From: Rhodobacter sp.
GTDB lineage: Bacteria; Pseudomonadota; Alphaproteobacteria; Rhodobacterales; Rhodobacteraceae
Direction of reading: 5' to 3'
Length of the DNA: 64,000 bases
Assembly (NCBI GenBank): GCA_027490955.1
Contig: JAIXXB010000005.1
Coordinates: 1 to 64,000, forward strand
In this document: positions 28,385 through 37,872 of the stretch, one piece after another
How positions within the stretch are numbered: position 1 is the stretch's first letter
How the letters are laid out: every line of letters starts with the position of its first letter
Position numbers and translations under genes: made by a program
Notes under the pieces: model-generated
What the model saw: the letters and a program-made list of their open reading frames with translations, nothing else
What the model was told of the DNA's origin: nothing
Database searches by the model: none

Positions 28385-30958
28385 ATGGTAAATGGGGCGT
28401 GGTATATGGCAAAGATTAATCTTTCGTCAACCTATATTAACGAGAACACAACAGAAGTTTCGGAAAGCTTTTTTGGAACGGTTGTCAAATCGGGAAAAAA
28501 AGACGACGGTGTGTATAGCACATTTTCCACCAATAACGCCACGTTTTTAGAAGGCGTGACCAACACAACCCTTGCGTTGGATGCCTTGAATATAGGGTCT
28601 ATCCGCTATCCAGGTGGGTCAGAATCGCGCATTTTCGATTTAAGCGATCCGCAAGATATTGCAGGGCTGCACCGCGCCATTGATTATTGCGCCGCCAATA
28701 ATCTGGCGCTGAATTTCACCCTGCATGACACAGTCTATTTTAAAAACATCCAAACTCAAGAGGTGTATTTAACAAAACTTGAGCGTGCGGAATTGTCCAA
28801 TTTTATCACCGATGATTTGATTGGCTATGCCAATGACAAAAATGTCAAAATTGAATCCATCCATTTGGGCAATGAATTTCAAGGCCGCACCGAAGAATAT
28901 GGCGTGCCCGCTTGGGTAGGTTATGCCAAAGTCTCCTCGGTGTTGCTGCACGAATTGCACCAGATCATGGACCAGATCAATCCCAAACCCTTGGGCGAGC
29001 CTGATCTGGTGATCCAGCCCAACAATTGGCTATCGGCCGAAAATCACGATGCCTTTGTCGATATTCTTTTGTCCTCGGTCGGGGCGGATGGCAAATCGGC
29101 GGCCAGTAAATTGGATGGGATTGATGTGCATGGGGCTGGCACGGGCAGCCCCACAACCACCAACACGCTAGAACTGACTTGGGAAGATTACTTTGGCATC
29201 GGCGATAGCCTGCCATACGAGCGAAACATCCAAAGAATGGTGCAGGATTGGCGCAGCGATGACAGGGTTGGCCATGTCAGTTTTCGCAATGATGCATGGG
29301 CCTATGCCAGCTCGCCCAAGCTGGAAGATGCGGCGCTGGGCATGTTGCAACTGCATACGGCATCGGAGCTGGGGCTTACCTCGGTGACCAGCTATGTCGC
29401 CTATAACATCGACGACTCGGCCCTTGTCCGCCGCACGGCCGATCAATCCAGCCCAGAGGTCAAAATGACGGCGGGCGGCGCGTTGTTTGCGATGATGAGC
29501 GATGCGTTGAAGGGAACCGAAGCGGTCAGTTTTCAAAACGAATTGACCCCGCAGCAAGAATCGCGCCTGCCCGTCCTGACCCGCGCTTTTGAGGGCGATC
29601 AGAAAACCGTTCTTTATCTGGTCAACCGCACCGATCAGAATACGGATATTGATCTGAACGCAACCGATATGCTGGCGGCGGATGAAACCTTTGTGGCAGG
29701 AGTGTCCAGCCTGTCGGTCAATATTCTGGGGTCAAGCCAACCCACACGGGGCAATGGCGTGCCAACAAACACTGTTCTGGTGCTGACGCCGCAGCAAATG
29801 ACCGCTGGCGGCAGCGATTTTGCCTTGAACCCGTTTGAAATTGCGCAAGTGACCCTATCGGCGGCAGGTGCCTTTGGCAGCGATCAGTCTGAACTTTTGA
29901 CCATGCCGCAGGCGGGCACCACTTTGCATGGGCTGGGCGGGGATGATTCCCTTATCGGCAGCGATGCGGGCGATACTTTGGCAGGTGGCGCAGGTCAGGA
30001 TATGCTGATCGGCGGCAAAGGCGATGATGTCATGTTCGGTGGCCATGGCGCAGATCAGATTTTTGGCGGCGCAGGGCAGGATCGCGCCAGCTATGCCTAT
30101 GCCAGCAGCGCCTTGCGCCTGCATCTGGGCCTGCCCACGCGCGGTGTGGGCGATGCGGCGGGCGATGTTCTGGTGGCGGTCGAGCAGATTGAAGGCAGCA
30201 GGTTCAACGACACGATCACAGGTGATCGGGCCAGCAACGCCATTTTCGGCGGCGCAGGCAATGATTTGCTGTATGTCTCGGGCGGGGCTGACAGCTTTTT
30301 CGGCGGCTCTGGGGCCAATGACAGCCTGTATTTGGCAGATCGGCCCAATCAGATCTCCCTCTTTCAAGGCACAGGGCTGGGCGGCATAGTTGTTGAGGGG
30401 GTTGAAAACCTATATGGCGGCTTGCGCAATGACACGCTGACAGGCAATGCCGCGCAAAACACCATCGCAGGGCGCGGCGGCAATGACATTCTATCGGGCT
30501 TTGGCGGCAACGATCACCTGACGGGCAATGACGGCGATGACCGATTGTTCGGCGGGCGCGGTGATGACCGCCTGATTGGCGGCGCAGGCGCAGATACGCT
30601 GTCTGGCGGTTTGGGCAGGAACCGCTTTATCTACAACGCCCCCAGCGAGGGGGCCGATGTGATTACGGATTTCAAAACAGACCCCGATGCGTCAGATCGC
30701 ATTTATGTGCGCGGGGCCGATTTTGGCAATCTTGATCTGGGCCAATTACAAGGGCAGCATTTCATCGCGCGCAGTGCCGATAACGCCGCCACAGATGCCG
30801 ATGACCGCTTTATCTACCGCGAAAGCGATTCCACCTTGTGGTTTGATATGGATGGCACGGGCACGCTGCCTGCCCGACTTTTGGCGCAGTTGGAAGACAG
30901 CGATGACACCAAAGATGCAGAGACCGCTTTCGCGGCCTCTAACATCTGGGTGTTTTGA
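28385..30958 (+). CDS. Large RTX calcium-binding protein with glycosidase-like N-terminal domain
   Basis: An 857-residue acidic protein. Residues about 20-345 look like a clan GH-A TIM barrel: NIGSIRYPGG near 69-78 and HLGNEF with the probable acid/base Glu164. A beta-sandwich-like part follows (about 380-495). From about residue 515, RTX nonapeptides (GGAGQDMLIGGKGDDVMFGG type) recur in blocks around 516-566, 610-650 and 680-745, binding Ca2+. There is no signal peptide, as expected for type I secretion; the C-terminus ends in a hydrophobic IWVF. Where relatives have TEWN with the nucleophile Glu, this protein reads VSFRNDAW (298-305), so activity is uncertain. No secretion genes are adjacent. 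An alternative start is the ATG at 28406. Confidence 0.82.
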   Translation: MVNGAWYMAKINLSSTYINENTTEVSESFFGTVVKSGKKDDGVYSTFSTNNATFLEGVTNTTLALDALNIGSIRYPGGSESRIFDLSDPQDIAGLHRAIDYCAANNLALNFTLHDTVYFKNIQTQEVYLTKLERAELSNFITDDLIGYANDKNVKIESIHLGNEFQGRTEEYGVPAWVGYAKVSSVLLHELHQIMDQINPKPLGEPDLVIQPNNWLSAENHDAFVDILLSSVGADGKSAASKLDGIDVHGAGTGSPTTTNTLELTWEDYFGIGDSLPYERNIQRMVQDWRSDDRVGHVSFRNDAWAYASSPKLEDAALGMLQLHTASELGLTSVTSYVAYNIDDSALVRRTADQSSPEVKMTAGGALFAMMSDALKGTEAVSFQNELTPQQESRLPVLTRAFEGDQKTVLYLVNRTDQNTDIDLNATDMLAADETFVAGVSSLSVNILGSSQPTRGNGVPTNTVLVLTPQQMTAGGSDFALNPFEIAQVTLSAAGAFGSDQSELLTMPQAGTTLHGLGGDDSLIGSDAGDTLAGGAGQDMLIGGKGDDVMFGGHGADQIFGGAGQDRASYAYASSALRLHLGLPTRGVGDAAGDVLVAVEQIEGSRFNDTITGDRASNAIFGGAGNDLLYVSGGADSFFGGSGANDSLYLADRPNQISLFQGTGLGGIVVEGVENLYGGLRNDTLTGNAAQNTIAGRGGNDILSGFGGNDHLTGNDGDDRLFGGRGDDRLIGGAGADTLSGGLGRNRFIYNAPSEGADVITDFKTDPDASDRIYVRGADFGNLDLGQLQGQHFIARSADNAATDADDRFIYRESDSTLWFDMDGTGTLPARLLAQLEDSDDTKDAETAFAASNIWVF

Positions 30959-30960
30959 CC

Positions 30961-31383
30961 TTAGCCGACCAGTTCAAGACCCGAGAAGAAGAAGGCTATC
31001 TCGCGTGCAGCGGCAGCTTCGCTATCAGATCCATGGGCCGAATTCTCGCCCTTAGACAGGGCAAATTCCTTGCGGATCGTTCCGGGGGCGGCGGCTGCAG
31101 GGTCGGTCGCCCCCATCACTTCGCGGTTCTTGGCAATGGCGCCTTCGCCTTCCAGAACCTGCACAACCACAGGTGCCGAGGCCATGAAATCGCACAATTC
31201 GCCGTAAAAGCCGCGCTCGGCATGTTCGGCATAGAATTGGCCCGCTTGGGCCTTGGTCAGGTGGATGCGCTTGGATGCAACAACGCGCAGGCCAGCCTCT
31301 TCGAATTTGGCCACAATTTTGCCCGTCAGATTGCGCTTGGTCGCATCGGGTTTGATGATGGATAGGGTGCGTTCAATGGCCAT
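30961..31383 (-). CDS. ndk: Nucleoside diphosphate kinase
   Basis: Transfers the terminal phosphate of ATP to other NDPs to balance nucleotide pools. The 140-residue product has the normal length, the N-terminal [18 protein letters not shown], the VMGATDP loop, and the phosphohistidine site in NSAHGSDS (His117). The start at 31383 has GGAGAG upstream. It converges on the RTX gene with only 2 bp between stops, leaving no room for a separate terminator. Confidence 0.97.
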   Translation of the reverse strand: MAIERTLSIIKPDATKRNLTGKIVAKFEEAGLRVVASKRIHLTKAQAGQFYAEHAERGFYGELCDFMASAPVVVQVLEGEGAIAKNREVMGATDPAAAAPGTIRKEFALSKGENSAHGSDSEAAAAREIAFFFSGLELVG

Positions 31384-31517
31384 CTGGCTCTCCATAAAAT
31401 TAGGGCAAATGCCCGAAAACTGATGCGCGGCGCTTAGCATGGGCAATGGGTAAAGAAAACCTCCCCTTTGGGCAAAATTTTGATATATTATACCTGTTAC
31501 AAACCAAGGAGGGGTAG

Positions 31518-31877
31518 ATGCCCGTTTTAGGATTTGGCGGCTATTTTCGCCGCGCCAAAGACCCTACTGCGATGAAGGCGTGGTATCTAAAGCATCTGGG
31601 CATTGGCCCAGCCAAACCCGAAGATCATGTTTGGATGGCAGGCGGCGGTCCTGTGGTGTTTGAACCCTTCCCGCAGGACAGCACCTATTTTGCCGCCGAA
31701 AATCAGGTGATGGTGAATTTTCGCGTCAGCGAGATGGATGCTCTGATCGCCGAATTGCGCGCCGCGGGCATCGATGTCGAGACCCGCGCCGAATGGGATC
31801 ACCCAGATTATGGTCGCTTTGCCCGTATCCATGACCCAGAGGGTAACCCGATAGAGTTGTGGCAGCCACCCGCATAG
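31518..31877 (+). CDS. VOC-family protein (glyoxalase/dioxygenase fold)
   Basis: A 119-residue protein with the paired beta-alpha-beta-beta-beta pattern of the vicinal oxygen chelate fold: [19 protein letters not shown] at the start, [20 protein letters not shown] in the middle and [16 protein letters not shown] at the end, where the Glu is a usual metal ligand. The reaction is unknown. AAGGAGGGG precedes the ATG. It lies between ndk and the ABC-F gene on the plus strand and may be co-transcribed with the latter. Confidence 0.85.
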   Translation: MPVLGFGGYFRRAKDPTAMKAWYLKHLGIGPAKPEDHVWMAGGGPVVFEPFPQDSTYFAAENQVMVNFRVSEMDALIAELRAAGIDVETRAEWDHPDYGRFARIHDPEGNPIELWQPPA

Positions 31878-31916
31878 GGCCTTTCGCCCCCGCGCGGCCT
31901 CTGCTATGCGCGCCCC

Positions 31917-33767
31917 ATGTTAAAGATCGAAGATATCACCTATAACGTCGAAGGCCGCCCTTTGTTTGAAGGGGCCTCTGCGACCATTCCCACGGGGCAT
32001 AAAGTGGGGCTTGTGGGCCGCAATGGCGCAGGCAAAACCACGCTGTTTCGGCTGATCAAACAAGAGCTTGCGCTGGAAGGCGGCGAGATTTCTATGCCCA
32101 ACCGCGCGCGTATTGGCGGTGTGGCGCAAGAGGTGCCGTCATCGTCCACGTCGCTGCTGGATACGGTGTTGGCCGCCGATACCGAACGGGCCGCCCTGCT
32201 GGCCGAGGCCGAGGTGGCCACTGATCCGCACCGCATCGCCGATGTGCAGGCGCGTCTGGCCGATATTGACGCATGGAGCGCCGAGGGCCGCGCATCGGCC
32301 ATTCTCAAAGGGCTTGGCTTTGACGCAGCAGCCCAGTTGAAACCCTGCAGCGATTTTTCGGGTGGCTGGCGCATGCGCGTGGCGCTGGCGGGCGTGCTGT
32401 TTGCCCAGCCCGATTATCTGCTGCTGGACGAGCCGACCAACTATCTGGATTTGGAAGGCGCGCTGTGGCTGGAAAGCTATTTGCAAAAATACCCCCATAC
32501 TGTGCTGATCATCAGCCATGATCGCGGGCTTTTGAACCGCGCCGTATCGGGCATTTTGCATCTGGACAATCGGCAACTGACCTATTGGTCTGGCCCCTAT
32601 GACCAGTTTGCGCGCCAATACGCCGAACGCCGCGCCGTGCAGGCCAATGAGGCCAAGAAACAAGAGGCGCGGCGCGCGCATTTGCAGGCCTTTGTCGATC
32701 GGTTCAAGGCCAAGGCATCCAAGGCGGTGCAGGCACAAAGCCGCGTCAAGATGCTGGAAAAGATGGATATCATCACCACGCCCGAAGATGCGAAGAAAGT
32801 GGTATTTACCTTTCCAGAACCCGAAGAACTCTCGCCGCCCATTATTTCGATGGAAGGCGTCTCGGTGGGCTATGACGGGCGCGCCGTGCTGAAAAACCTG
32901 TCCTTGCGCATCGATCAAGACGACCGCATCGCGCTTTTGGGCCGCAATGGCGAAGGCAAATCCACCCTGTCCAAATTGCTGGCAGGCAAATTGCCCGCCA
33001 TGGCAGGCAAAATGGTGCGCTCGGGCAAGCTGCGCATCGGCTATTTCGCCCAGCATCAGGTGGACGAATTGTTCATTGATGAAACGCCCCTTCAGCACAT
33101 CATGCGCCTGCGCCCCGGCGAAGGGCAGCCCAAATTGCGCGCGCGTCTGGCCTCGTTTGGTTTGGGCGCAGATCAGGCCGAAACTGTGGTGGGGCGGCTG
33201 TCGGGCGGGCAAAAGGCGCGGCTGTCTTTGTTGCTGGCCACCATCGATGCGCCGCATTTGCTGATTTTGGACGAACCGACCAACCACCTTGACATCGAAT
33301 CGCGCGAAGCCTTGGTGACGGCGCTCACGGAATATTCTGGCGCGGTGATCTTGGTCAGCCATGACATGCATCTATTGTCCCTTGTCGCAGATCGTCTTTG
33401 GCTGGTGAAAGGCGGGGCCGTCGCCCCCTATACCGAAGATTTAGAGGCGTATCGCCGCCAGTTGCTGGCGGGGGACGAGGCGGCCAAACCCGCCAAAGCG
33501 GCGGCAGAAAAGCCAAAGCGCGCCAGCGCCGATGACATAAAGCGCCTGCGTGCCGATGTGAAAACCTGCGAAGACCGCCTTGCCAAATTGGGCGAGATGC
33601 AAAGCAAATTGGCCACAAAACTGGCTGACCCCGCGCTATATGAAGATGGCCGCGCGGGCGAGTTAGAGACGTGGAACAAGAAATACGGGGAAGTGATGGA
33701 GGCGCTTGACCGCGCCGAAGCCCTGTGGCTGGCCGCGCAAGAAAAGTTAGAGGCAGCCACGGCCTAG
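31917..33767 (+). CDS. ABC-F family ATPase
   Basis: A 616-residue soluble protein with two ABC domains and no membrane segments. The first domain has GRNGAGKTT, SGGWRMRVALA and LLLDEPTNYLD; the second has GRNGEGKST, LSGGQKARLSLL and LILDEPTNHLD. Between them is the arginine/lysine-rich linker (about residues 240-290), and the C-terminus (about 540-616) is a charged coiled coil, as in Uup/YheS-type members. These proteins act on the ribosome, modulating translation or relieving stalls. The exact subfamily is not assigned. Confidence 0.92.
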   Translation: MLKIEDITYNVEGRPLFEGASATIPTGHKVGLVGRNGAGKTTLFRLIKQELALEGGEISMPNRARIGGVAQEVPSSSTSLLDTVLAADTERAALLAEAEVATDPHRIADVQARLADIDAWSAEGRASAILKGLGFDAAAQLKPCSDFSGGWRMRVALAGVLFAQPDYLLLDEPTNYLDLEGALWLESYLQKYPHTVLIISHDRGLLNRAVSGILHLDNRQLTYWSGPYDQFARQYAERRAVQANEAKKQEARRAHLQAFVDRFKAKASKAVQAQSRVKMLEKMDIITTPEDAKKVVFTFPEPEELSPPIISMEGVSVGYDGRAVLKNLSLRIDQDDRIALLGRNGEGKSTLSKLLAGKLPAMAGKMVRSGKLRIGYFAQHQVDELFIDETPLQHIMRLRPGEGQPKLRARLASFGLGADQAETVVGRLSGGQKARLSLLLATIDAPHLLILDEPTNHLDIESREALVTALTEYSGAVILVSHDMHLLSLVADRLWLVKGGAVAPYTEDLEAYRRQLLAGDEAAKPAKAAAEKPKRASADDIKRLRADVKTCEDRLAKLGEMQSKLATKLADPALYEDGRAGELETWNKKYGEVMEALDRAEALWLAAQEKLEAATA

Positions 33768-33848
33768 CCTGCGCGCCACCCCCTTTCTCGCCGCCCCCTT
33801 GTCGCCGCGCGCCCCGCACATCATATACAGACCAAAGCAGGAGAGCGC

Positions 33849-34421
33849 ATGAGCGGCGATAGTTTTGGATCCCTTATCTACCTTGCGCTGCTGTTGGCGG
33901 CATTGGGGGCTTGGGCGCTGGTGGAATACCGCGCGCGCATGGGCGAGATGCTGCGCGTTGCGGCCGCGTGGGGGCTGATTTTTGTTGCCGTGGCCGCAGG
34001 TTACGCCATTTGGGGCGATTTGCGCCGCGATATCATGCCTGTGCAAAACGCGCAGGCGGGCAGCGTGCTGATCCCGCGCGCGCAGGACGGGCATTATTAC
34101 CTTGACCTTACCATCAACGGTGCCGACATCACCATGATGGCCGATACTGGGGCAAGCGGTATCGTGCTTAGCCAAGCGGATGCGCAATCTTTGGGGATTG
34201 ATCTGGCAAGCCTGCGCTATTTGGGCACGGCGATGACCGCGAATGGCGAAGTGCGCACGGCGCGCGTCACCTTGGAAAACATCACCCTTGGCCCCTTTGT
34301 CGATACCAATGTCACCGCCTATGTGAACGAAGGCGAGATGGACGGATCGCTGCTGGGAATGGATTATTTGGGGCGCTTCAATGTATCGCTGGTCAATGAC
34401 CAGATGGAATTGACGCGGTAA
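33849..34421 (+). CDS. TIGR02281-type clan AA aspartic protease (membrane-anchored)
   Basis: A 190-residue protein with two N-terminal membrane helices (about residues 7-26 and 36-54) and a retropepsin-like domain. The active-site motif is ADTGAS (Asp99-Thr100-Gly101), followed by the LGMDYLGRFNVSL segment typical of the fold. One catalytic Asp per chain means it would work as a dimer. It is anchored with the protease domain on one side of the inner membrane; substrates are unknown. GGAG lies upstream of the start. Confidence 0.9.
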   Translation: MSGDSFGSLIYLALLLAALGAWALVEYRARMGEMLRVAAAWGLIFVAVAAGYAIWGDLRRDIMPVQNAQAGSVLIPRAQDGHYYLDLTINGADITMMADTGASGIVLSQADAQSLGIDLASLRYLGTAMTANGEVRTARVTLENITLGPFVDTNVTAYVNEGEMDGSLLGMDYLGRFNVSLVNDQMELTR

Positions 34422-34422
34422 A

Positions 34423-34890
34423 TTAAGCGGGTGCTGGCGCGTTCGCCGCGGTTTTCAAGGCCCATTTGCCGCTTTCTTCGCTGTGATACTGTGCGTGCAA
34501 CCCCTGCGCCGAAACAGTTTTCCACAGTGCGCGCGCGGCAGCCATTTGCTCTGCGTCACTGGCGTCAAACAGCACCCAAACCCGCTGCAACTGGGCAGCC
34601 TCGCCCATATCAAGTTGGGTTGATCCAACAAGGGCCAGCGCATCAAAGCCCGCGCTTGGCCCATTTCCCAGCAAAATCGGTTGGTCAGCATCCTGCGCGC
34701 CGCCCGCCAGCCCATGAGGCAGAAATTGGGGCCCATCGGTTTCCCACAGTTTGGCGTCCAACTCCGTCAGAACGGCCTGATCCGCGCGAAGCAGCACGCG
34801 CCACCCTGCCTGCAGGGCGCGCGGCAAAATGGCCAGCAAGGTGCTGGCGGCAGAAGATCGCGTCAGATGATAGAAAACGACAGTCGCCAT
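34423..34890 (-). CDS. holC: DNA polymerase III subunit chi
   Basis: Chi links the clamp loader to single-strand DNA-binding protein at the replication fork. The 155 residues begin MATVVFYHLTRSSAASTLLA, include GWRVLLRADQAVLTELDAKLWE and FLPHGLAGG, and carry the later RVWVLFDASDAEQMAAAR, all typical of alphaproteobacterial HolC. holC usually sits directly beside pepA; here two outer-membrane protein genes lie between them. Confidence 0.9.
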   Translation of the reverse strand: MATVVFYHLTRSSAASTLLAILPRALQAGWRVLLRADQAVLTELDAKLWETDGPQFLPHGLAGGAQDADQPILLGNGPSAGFDALALVGSTQLDMGEAAQLQRVWVLFDASDAEQMAAARALWKTVSAQGLHAQYHSEESGKWALKTAANAPAPA

Positions 34891-34935
34891 ATCGCTGTGG
34901 TGTGCGAAAAACGGCCCCTGTGCAAGAGGCGGGAG

Positions 34936-35496
34936 TTAGAATTTGTAACTTAGACTGTAGCGATACATGCCAGAAGCCATGCTGAAGGGCTGGCCTGCAA
35001 AATCTTGGATCGACTGACGGGTATATTCCAGCCCAATCGAAACCCGATCAGTGACCGCATAGCGCGCACCAATGCCAAAAATTGGCCCGCTGTCCATGTT
35101 GATCGGGCCAGCATCGTCAAAGAATTCAACGCGGCCGATGCCTGCCGAAGCGTAAAGCAGGGCGCGATGAACGCTATAGCCCAGCATGGCGCGCGCCGAG
35201 CTATGCGTTGCACCATCGCCCCTGACTGCGCCGAACATATCCAGCCGTGAAGCGGCAATCTCGCCCCCAAAAACCAATGCGCCACGGTCGACCAAATAGC
35301 CAAGCTGCGCACCCGAGCCATCGAAATCAAGATCAACTTCAAAAAGCGCTGTCGTGATGGTCGTGGTGCTGCTGGCTTGGTTCACGCCCAAATATGGCCC
35401 CGTCCAATCAAACGAGCTGGGCGCGGCATCTTGCGCGACCAATGGGGTGGCCAATGTGGCGCAAATCACGGCAAGGGTGGGAAGTTTTTTCATCAT
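34936..35496 (-). CDS. Outer-membrane beta-barrel protein (opacity/porin-like), copy 1
   Basis: A 186-residue exported protein. The signal peptide (MMKKLPTLAVICATLATPLVA-Q) is followed by SFDWTGPYLGV, QLGYLVDRGALVFGGE, GIGARYAVTDRVSIGLEYTR and a C-terminal YRYSLSYKF ending in Phe, the outer-membrane assembly signal. It is clearly related to the next gene (35636-36175). Its role is unknown; small barrels of this kind often have structural or adhesive functions. Confidence 0.85.
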   Translation of the reverse strand: MMKKLPTLAVICATLATPLVAQDAAPSSFDWTGPYLGVNQASSTTTITTALFEVDLDFDGSGAQLGYLVDRGALVFGGEIAASRLDMFGAVRGDGATHSSARAMLGYSVHRALLYASAGIGRVEFFDDAGPINMDSGPIFGIGARYAVTDRVSIGLEYTRQSIQDFAGQPFSMASGMYRYSLSYKF

Positions 35497-35635
35497 GGAT
35501 CACCGCATCAAACACGCATGGGTATATTTTTTAGCTTTTCAGTAATCCCTAACGTGCAAACCTGCCCAGAGCAAGCGGCAATGCGCCCTTCCTTAGACCG
35601 CGCCATGGCCGCCATGCCCACCCTGCAAGGCAAGA

Positions 35636-36175
35636 TCAAAAATGATAGCTGACGCTATAGGCCCATGTCCGCGTGTCAAGATCGACCCCTGTGCCATCAA
35701 AATCGTCAATGGCAAGGGTGGAATAGTCAATTCCAAACGAGACTTGGCCCGTGACCGCATAGCGCAGGCCAATGCCTTTGGATATGCCCGTGTCGCGCAG
35801 ATCGCCGATAAGGGAATTCAGCAACTCGGCCCGCGCATAGCCCAGATTCACAAAAATCAGGGTTTTGCCCATGTTATAGCCAAGAAGCCCGCGCAGCTGC
35901 GTGTTGACACCTGTGCCGCCAAAGCCTGTATCCACGTCTACGCCGCCGCGCAGCGCCTCGGCACCATAAACCAAAGCGCCTTGGTCAAACAAATACCCTG
36001 CCTGCACAGCGCGACCTGTGCTGCTTGTCGTGGCTAAGATTGTCACATCGCCTGTCATATAGCCCAGCCCTACATAGGGGCCAGACCAATCAAATGAACC
36101 TTGCGCTGTTTGGGCCAAAGCGGGCGCGCCAAATAGGGCTGCGGTGATGGCGGTGGTTAGATATAGCTGGCGCAT
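35636..36175 (-). CDS. Outer-membrane beta-barrel protein (opacity/porin-like), copy 2
   Basis: A 179-residue paralogue of the neighbouring barrel: signal peptide MRQLYLTTAITAALFGAPALA-Q, then SFDWSGPYVGL, QAGYLFDQGALVYGAE, GIGLRYAVTGQVSFGIDYST and the terminal WAYSVSYHF. The two share the same length and block order but differ considerably between blocks, so the duplication is not recent. About 140 bp separate them, and both point the same way. Confidence 0.85.
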   Translation of the reverse strand: MRQLYLTTAITAALFGAPALAQTAQGSFDWSGPYVGLGYMTGDVTILATTSSTGRAVQAGYLFDQGALVYGAEALRGGVDVDTGFGGTGVNTQLRGLLGYNMGKTLIFVNLGYARAELLNSLIGDLRDTGISKGIGLRYAVTGQVSFGIDYSTLAIDDFDGTGVDLDTRTWAYSVSYHF

Positions 36176-36262
36176 GATACCTTCACTTTACTTTTGGTTG
36201 TTAGGGCGTGAATCTTTACACGCATAACGTCACCCAAAGCCCCGCGAATATCAAGCCGCCAG

Positions 36263-37732
36263 TTACTCCCTTTCGAACTTATCCCCAATTAGTCGGTTCA
36301 ATGCCGCCACACCCCAGCCTGTGGCCCCTTTTGGCGCAAGGGCCGTGTCAGATTTCAGGCTGGCCACCCCTGCAATGTCCAAATGGCACCATGGCACATC
36401 GTCTTTGACAAAGCGGCGCAAGAACTGTGCCGCCGTGATCGAGCCGCCATCACGCCCGCAGGAATTGACCATGTCCGCCACGCGAGATTTTAGTTTATCA
36501 TCATAGGCTTGGCCCATTGGCATGCGCCAAGCGCCCTCGCCCTCGGCGGCGGCAGCTTGCAGAAAATCATGCGCAAGCTGGTCATTATTGGAAAAGACCC
36601 CTGCATTTTCATGGCCCAAGGCCACGATGATCGCCCCCGTCAGCGTGGCCAAATTGATCATGGCGCGCGGTTTAAAACGCTCTTGCGCATACCACAGCAC
36701 ATCGGCCAAAACCAAACGCCCCTCGGCATCGGTGTTGATCACCTCGATTGTATCGCCTTTCATGGAACGCACCACATCACCAGGCCGCTGCGCGCGCCCA
36801 TCGGGCATGTTTTCCACAATACCGACAAGCCCGACGACATTGGCCTTGGCCTTGCGCAGCGCAAGCGTGCGCATCACGCCTGCCACCACCGCAGCGCCGC
36901 CCATATCCATGGTCATGTCTTCCATACCGCCCGCAGGTTTGATGGAAATACCGCCTGTGTCAAAGACGACGCCCTTCCCAACAAGGGCAAAGGGCGCGTC
37001 GTCGCCGCCGCCGCGCCATTGCATCACCACCACTTTGCTGGGGCTATCCGAGCCCTGCCCCACGCCCAGCAGGGCGTTCATGCCCAGCTTTTCAAGCTGA
37101 TCTTCTTCCAGAATCTCGACATCCAGACCTATTTCTTGCATCGCAGCAAGGCGGGCGGCGAAATCATAAGTGGTCAGGATATTGGCAGGTTCATTCACCA
37201 AATCGCGCGTGAACAAAACACCCTCGGCCAAGGCGGCATTGGCAGCGGCCAATTTCGCCTGTGCTTCGGGCTTGGCCACGGCCATGGTGACTGCGCCATA
37301 TTGTGTGGCTGGGCCAGATTTATGGGCGGCAAAATCATAGGCGCGCAGGGCAATTCCCAGCGCAACCTCGCTGGCGGCGGCATGGGCCTCGGCCAAGACC
37401 AGTGCCCCTTTGGGCCCCAAAGCACGGCCAATCGCGCCGCCTGCGCGCCGCGCCTCTAATGCGGTTGCCTTTTTGGGCAGGCGGATCAGATGCAGCGCAT
37501 CGGCGGTCAGCCCTGCAGGATAGGCCAAATCCATCCCCTCGTCCGCCTTCAGCCGTGCAAACCCATCCGAGGCCAGCGCCCGCGCCAGCGCCCCGCGCGT
37601 GGCCTTATTCAGCGCCTTGGCGGCAGGCGTGTTGGGCGCATCCCCGTCGCACAACAGGGCAATGCGCCCTTGCACAGTGGCCAAGTTTGCCAGATCGGGG
37701 CTTTGAAAGGCAATCGTCACGCTTTGGGCCAT
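36263..37732 (-). CDS. pepA: Leucyl aminopeptidase (M17)
   Basis: Two-metal aminopeptidase releasing N-terminal residues from peptides in the cytoplasm. The 489 residues include the metal/catalytic motifs VGKGVVFDTGGISIKPAGGM, MDMGGAA, and the signature NTDAEGRLVLAD, where Asp and Glu bind metal and Arg is catalytic. The start at 37732 has CAGGAG upstream. It is divergent from lptF, a gene order typical of Rhodobacterales. Confidence 0.96.
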   Translation of the reverse strand: MAQSVTIAFQSPDLANLATVQGRIALLCDGDAPNTPAAKALNKATRGALARALASDGFARLKADEGMDLAYPAGLTADALHLIRLPKKATALEARRAGGAIGRALGPKGALVLAEAHAAASEVALGIALRAYDFAAHKSGPATQYGAVTMAVAKPEAQAKLAAANAALAEGVLFTRDLVNEPANILTTYDFAARLAAMQEIGLDVEILEEDQLEKLGMNALLGVGQGSDSPSKVVVMQWRGGGDDAPFALVGKGVVFDTGGISIKPAGGMEDMTMDMGGAAVVAGVMRTLALRKAKANVVGLVGIVENMPDGRAQRPGDVVRSMKGDTIEVINTDAEGRLVLADVLWYAQERFKPRAMINLATLTGAIIVALGHENAGVFSNNDQLAHDFLQAAAAEGEGAWRMPMGQAYDDKLKSRVADMVNSCGRDGGSITAAQFLRRFVKDDVPWCHLDIAGVASLKSDTALAPKGATGWGVAALNRLIGDKFERE

Positions 37733-37872
37733 TATATTCTCCTGACTTTGCGCCGATTGCGCAGAACTTCGCACTAAGCTAACCTTGGCAGGCGGAATTT
37801 GCCAGATAGCAGTTTTCCCTTGCGCGCGAATGGGATAGGCTTGCAGGAATTAGACCCATTGGAAGTGCGGCC

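Noticed and set aside
29920-30640. Repeated GGCGGC...GATGAT DNA motifs as a possible repeat array
   Set aside because: They are the coding repeats of the RTX calcium-binding nonapeptides.
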